Assembly: GCA_948567375.1 (NCBI GenBank)
Contig: OX419759.1
Location: 27,877,493 to 27,941,492, forward strand
DNA: 64,000 nt
Direction of reading: 5' to 3'
From: Lunularia cruciata
Lineage: Eukaryota; Streptophyta; Marchantiopsida; Lunulariales; Lunulariaceae
Positions 59,226-64,000 of this stretch are shown here, in pieces. Position numbers and translations under genes: made by a program. The notes under the pieces were generated by a model. The model ran no database searches. It was not told the DNA's origin and saw only the letters and a program-made list of their open reading frames with translations. Each line of letters opens with the position of its first letter. The stretch's first letter is position 1.

Positions 59226-61206
59226 TAGATAATGAAATTTGCATCGGATGTGTATCATTGGGTAGCCTCTTCGGGAGACACAGGCTCGGAATCAGGTATA
59301 GACTCAGATAGACTCAGATCCGAGCTTTCTGGAAGTAGAAATAAGCTTCCCTGGCAACTGTCAGTCGCATATCTATTTCAGTTCGGAGTTTATTTCAAAT
59401 TAGTCGTAGATCAGCGAATGTATAGATGTAACTTGCTTTCCTGAATGCTTGAAGGACAAATCAAAGGAGGAAATCCGAAGAATTTAGAAGATTAGGTGAA
59501 ACCACTCGACGATGAGATCGAGAATGGACAAGAAATGCGTGTGGCACTTACTATATTTCTAATTAAATCTATGTATGTCACGCTCGAAATTTGGTCTATC
59601 AAGGACACCCCGTGCAAGACCACTCGAGATATCGAAGCGGACCAATTGCAGGTCTTCGGTTCTGCTTATTTCAAACCCAGGAAATGTAAATTGACCTCAA
59701 GTGGGTACCCGATTGCTGCTGCGCGTTAGCCAAAGAAAGGTTGTGGAGAAGAAATGGCTGTGTCCGACGCTGAGGCAGACGAAGAAAAGAAGTTGTTCTA
59801 TGCGTGTAAACTACATGGTGAAAGCTGAAATACATTTTTGTGTAATGTGTATAGATAGACTGCAATGTTCAGTTGCCTGGTCGGGAGCATCGGATTCACA
59901 GTTCACGTAGTCTATTTCAGTTCTCACGAGGTCCAAAGTCAGAACAGGACCTTGTAGAGCTAACCGATGAGGACCTAATCATGCCACGCGAGGCAAATTC
60001 AGTACTACGCCTCATAGAAAGCGCAAACGCTTGTGAAAAAATGATTGCCACAATCAGAAGAACTCTATGGGTATACAATTTAATTGAGTTTCGGTTAAAC
60101 GTCTGACTTGAATCATTCAAGTCAGAACAACACCCAAGAACTTGGGATCGGGTGCAAAATTGTAGTCAACGTCTTCGAATCCCAGTGCATATTTCGCTGT
60201 AGACTGGAATCGATTTGGGACGTATGCTGAGCTGCCAATCATAAGAGGGAGAGCAGCAGATTCTATGGAGTACATTGCTGTGCTGTGAAGAGGAAAAGGA
60301 CCTGCGTCAGGCTGGCGATCAAGAGGAGCGGGGATAACAATATACGTTTGAAACGACAAGTAACTTCGCTTCTGCGAAGATAAGTCGTATTACCGGAAAG
60401 AAGGAGAGGACACCAGTTGAGAGTTTCGATAGATAATGGACACTTCGGCGATGTCCATAGAATGAACTGTGTCGTTGGGGCAAGAACACCACCGGTGTCA
60501 GGTTTGCTCATGGTCATCCCCACCAGTGTGAGAATTGCGCTTACAACTGAAATTGTTTTCTCACAGGTGCCTCGATGCCTGATTTGCTTCAACACGACAT
60601 CCTACGCAGCCCTTCTCATTCAAGTGAATCATCATATGCTGAAGGCCGCAGTCATTCCCGATCATTCACTTAATTTCGTCCATCGCTGGGCGTCCGAAGT
60701 AGTCTTCTCGTTCTCCTCCACCTGAGGATGCGTCATATGTTAGGGGCGACCAGTGTCGGTCCGTGCTTTTAGCTCAACTTAGCCCATTCCACTTGAAGCT
60801 TTACTGTTCGAGTTAACACAAAACTGAGCGAGGTTCCATTCAGACCCTCAGGTGAATGTTGGATTTCCTGTCAAAATCAGAATGCCGCGTCGGTCTAATT
60901 ATGGTCGAAGGCGACGTGGAGATGAAAAAGGTTGTGCACGTCGTCCGTTGAGAGACCCTCCGTTTCCTCACTTCCCCAAATAACCATCTAGTGTCTATGA
61001 TGAAATGAGCTTTCCTTACCGACAAGTGACCTCCTCCTCATTCTCTGTAAAGAAAGTGGCTTTCGCGTAACCAGAGCTTGATGTAGACAGTAGCAACTGG
61101 TTTCCAAATAGCGAGAAACATTCTCGTCGAGTTTCACCTGATCCTCTGTAATTTGCTTCTTCTACGTAGCGTCGAGCGTAGAGCAGGCAATTGTTGGAAG
61201 AGAACA
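59226..61206. other. Spacer with unassigned open frames
   Basis: Minus-strand 60383-60117 is open and protein-like (begins KRSYLSFQTY, ends PKFLGVVLT), preceded by another minus frame at 60595-60420 (ending CPLLLSG) in a different phase, with only about 22 bp between possible splice sites. I recognise no family. It may be the decayed 3' end of a minus-strand gene, or chance. The stretch before 61207 is presumably the promoter of the chalcone isomerase relic. Confidence 0.3.
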
Positions 61207-63166
61207 ATGGAATCTGAAGAGAAATTTGTGAAGCAGTCCTCTGTTGAAGGACCCGAATATGCGAAACACTCGGCGGAGGTTGTGAATGGGAGAGTAAATT
61301 TGAAGGAGCCTGAAGTAGAGACAACAAATGTCGAAGGGGTAAAGGTGCCTAGAAAGATACTGGCACCAGGTTCGAGCAAGGAGCGTACTCTTATCGGTTG
61401 CGGTAAAGCCCTCAACCTCGCAGCTGGCTTGTTGGCTTGCCATTTGCCATTGCATTTAAGTGAGAGTGGTATGAATCATCTGTAATCACGAACGGTTAGG
61501 GGTTCTCTTGTTCCCCTGCTCAGGAATCATCAGCTTCTCTTACACAGCATTCCAATTTGAAACCTTTGTAAACTCTTGTTGATAGCTCCGCTGAAATGTT
61601 TTAGCGTGCAACTTGCTTCATCTAGAGTTCAAGTTAACGTACTTTTCAGCTGACAGTTTCTTCATTTGTTGGCAGGTGTGAGGGGTCTCAGACTTCCGAA
61701 CGGATTAGAACTCAAAGTTACGGTATTATGTGTCTACGCAGACCCTGAGATTGTCAATCATTTGGAGGATTTCAAGGGGCGTTCAGCGGACGAGCTTCTG
61801 GTTGGCGACCGATTCGTTGAGGCTTTTCTGAAAGGTAGCGTTCTCTTACCTATCAATGCCATCCAAGCACTTCACAGATCTTGATTCTGAGGTCAAATGG
61901 ACGATTCACAGAATCTGCTAGACGCAACATTGACAGAATAGAGCATGAAACGGCGGGATGAACTCAAACCTTGCCTGGCAGAGTTTCAAATTTCGAGGGC
62001 TCCTCGCTGGCGATAAAGAGTATCCACTTAAGCACTATTCAGAATTTGTTTCTTGACTGTTTCAGGACTCCATGATTGGCCGTAGAATTGCTTACCGATT
62101 ATTACTCCCTGTGGATTCCACCTGCCTGTGACAAGTGAGATGAATCGAACAGCTCGTTCAGAGTGCTTCAGTAGTCAATGTCACTTCAGACACTATATGG
62201 CCATTCGAATATGTCACCCAACCAAAGGCCTTTCCATTTCATGTAAAGAGATACTTTCATCACTTTCTGGATGTAAAATATATGACCTCCACTCCTCGGA
62301 ACTGCAATAGTCTCCTAACTTTTCTCCATTTCTATTTGGGAGTGATCACAATCATTGATTTAAAACTTGCACCTCCTGTGGTGAAGTTGGCAAGTGTCAC
62401 CATGTTGCTGCCTCTTACTGGGAAAGACTACGCCAGCAAATCGGGCGGTAATCCCATATTCGACTAGAAGGAAGCGAATCAGTGCGGTGAAGCTGAAGAG
62501 CCGGCGGAGGACTACAACGAGTATTTCAATGAGAAGAACTGCCCTCATGGTTCTACAATATTTTTCTTCATCAGAGATTTCGGCTTTGAGGTTAGTAGAG
62601 CTGTCTCTCTTGAACGATTCCATCTGGGCTCGCTCATAAGCATCCTTTTCGGTCAAAACTGTCTTTTAGTCCCAAAGCTTCACATGCCAAAATAGCCTCT
62701 ATTGGTAGATACCAATTCCTCAATATCGGATCAGGTGCAACTTGCAGAAGCCTGGAGCCGACTTATGCTTCTACAATAACATGCGCAATGTGGGCCCTAA
62801 CAATTCAATTTGTCATCAGAATAGCATGTGTGGGAAGCATATTGACTGGGAACTATTTGCAGTTCAACCATTACCGCCTTTCAGGAATTCAACTCAAGTT
62901 TCGGGTGCAATGAATGAACAGGTTCAAGACTGACGAACAGACTTGTGGAAGAAGAAGTTGATGGATGTGTTTTTCTTTGTCTATCTGTATGACAGATCTC
63001 GCAATATTTCCATTCTTTGATCCACAAAGAACCCGAAATTGTTGTGAAAAGTTCCGTCTTCGGTAAAGCTTTAGTCAGCACAAAGATCAGCAAGAAGGGT
63101 GTCTCTGCACAAACCAGAGCAGCTCTCGGTGAAAAGATGGCTACTTTGCTGAAGACTTCCCATTGA
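61207..63166 (+). pseudogene. Chalcone isomerase, catalytic residues kept but two disabling lesions
   Basis: Exons are 61207-61402, 61676-61834, 62373-62590 (ancestral start) and 62996-63166. Chalcone isomerase closes naringenin chalcone to (2S)-naringenin in flavonoid synthesis. Family landmarks in order are VEGVKVP, APGSSKERTLIG, GVRGL, VTVLCVYADPE, LLPLTGKDY, HGSTIFFF and ALVSTKISKKGVSA. Against alfalfa CHI as I remember it, Arg36, Thr48, Tyr106, Asn113 and Thr190 all have counterparts, which points to a true CHI rather than a CHI-like binding protein. An N-terminal extension of about 45 residues is present. Lesions: an in-frame TAG at 62465-62467 where many CHIs have Trp-Lys; and the expected acceptor before 62373 reads TTGCAC instead of TTGCAG. 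Using the next upstream AG (62341-62342) keeps the frame but inserts about ten residues. A 27-nt intron over the TAG is formally possible but too short for plants. Sequencing error cannot be excluded. Confidence 0.85.
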
Positions 63167-64000
63167 GGGCACAATGCAAGGACGCGATAGACGAACCAAC
63201 AACTCATTAGATTCTGTTACTCAATTAGAGGTCCAAATTTTACTTTAGCTTTGCATGAATTTTAAACTGTAAACAAGTTTCCAAGCTTCTGTTCCCAGCG
63301 TTGAAAACTTCTTAGGTTCCTTGGGTGTTGAGACCCCCGTTACCTACTCAACCTGCAGATGGAGACACGACCATTTATGGACCACCATCCGGGAGCAGCA
63401 TCCGGGACATATTCTTTAGCAAATTCTTGTGTCGTGGGAAGATGTAGAAAACCCTCAAAAGTCTGCGTAATGTCACGGGTCGACTACAGTTCATATCTTT
63501 CTTACCCTTCATTTAAGGGACCTACATCCACAATCTGAAAGCTCTGGTCTTCAATCTCTTCTGACCTCGGCTCAAAGCGACACAACTTCCGTTCATCCCT
63601 CACTCTCGCGAAAGGACAGGAGTATGTTGCTATAGTTCAATGAAATGAGCATCTAATTCTTCTCTAAGTTCATGAAGTTAAGAACGGAATGAAAAGTGAG
63701 TTCATGAGTCATCGTTACATTGATCCATGTTCTCCACGTACAGTAGCATGTATGAGTCCTTTTAGGTGTGTCCTAAGATGGAATACCAAGAAAAAAAACA
63801 CTGGAATGTAGACCATCTTTTAAGATAAGACAATAGGGGGTTTCAATTAGCTGTTACAGAATGCCTAGGAAACAATAGAAGTTTTTGTGGTTTGAGGTGT
63901 GCTGGGAAGTGCCCCAGCAACGTTCATGGGACTTTGTCCGTTCCCAAACTTCTCTTGATCTTTTATTAATTATTCTTTCTCGGTTTTCTGGAAATTTCTG
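63167..64000. other. 3' flank, no gene seen
   Basis: Short frames only; the first part is probably the former 3' untranslated region of the chalcone isomerase. Confidence 0.5.

Noticed and set aside
61016-61455. Overlapping minus-strand frames of 93-103 codons
   Set aside because: They are antisense to the first chalcone isomerase exon and its leader and show no domain.
62448-62474. 27-nt intron removing the TAG from the chalcone isomerase
   Set aside because: It has GT and AG ends and is a multiple of three, but plant introns this short are not spliced, and the residues it would remove align with CHI.
1-64000. tRNA, rRNA, CRISPR or bacterial operon features
   Set aside because: Nothing of the kind was seen; introns and repeat types are those of a plant nuclear genome.

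Overview
The window is nuclear DNA of a land plant. Four spliced genes use GT-AG introns of roughly 100-850 bp, there is a Ty3/gypsy chromovirus, and the gene families are plant-type: chalcone isomerase, an RGS1-like seven-helix protein, a plant acid lipase and an NHX/NHE-type antiporter. A seed-free plant (bryophyte or relative) is my guess from the flavour of the genes and of the LINE, but nothing in the sequence fixes the species. Gene density is low and most of the window is decayed mobile DNA and AT-rich spacer.

Layout. 1-3.6 kb: 3' half of a chromovirus polyprotein, open in one frame but broken by seven stops, followed by an LTR whose promoter is packed with heat-shock elements just upstream of a TATA box. 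3.9-7.3 kb: a second, much more decayed gypsy element, split in its chromodomain by a solo LTR; a second LTR of the same family lies inverted at 7.33-7.85 kb. 7.85-12.5 kb: decayed unrecognised frames and small repeats. 12.5-17.6 kb: no gene, one strong hairpin, two decayed LINE tails. 17.6-19.6 kb (+): seven-helix protein resembling the membrane half of plant RGS1 but with no RGS domain. 21.97-25.25 kb (+): LysM protein with a later membrane segment. 28.5-32.3 kb (+): complete acid lipase, nine exons, 429 codons. 33-39.8 kb: AT-rich desert with a perfect 66-bp hairpin. 40.7-43.8 kb (-): complete CPA1-type Na+(K+)/H+ antiporter, seven exons, 534 aa. 44-60 kb: AT-rich DNA invaded repeatedly by one LINE family. 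61.2-63.2 kb (+): a chalcone isomerase gene that keeps the catalytic residues but carries an in-frame TAG and a lost splice acceptor.

The genes do not form a pathway together; they are ordinary dispersed plant genes. The most notable biology is (1) a chromovirus LTR with a dense heat-shock-element array, (2) a LINE family with a CCHC plus restriction-like endonuclease C-terminus, a conserved 3' hairpin and a short T-run instead of poly(A), with at least seven insertions flanked by target-site duplications, and (3) the apparently recently disabled chalcone isomerase.

Exon models were built by hand from splice consensus, reading phase and remembered family conservation. No alignment or search was run.
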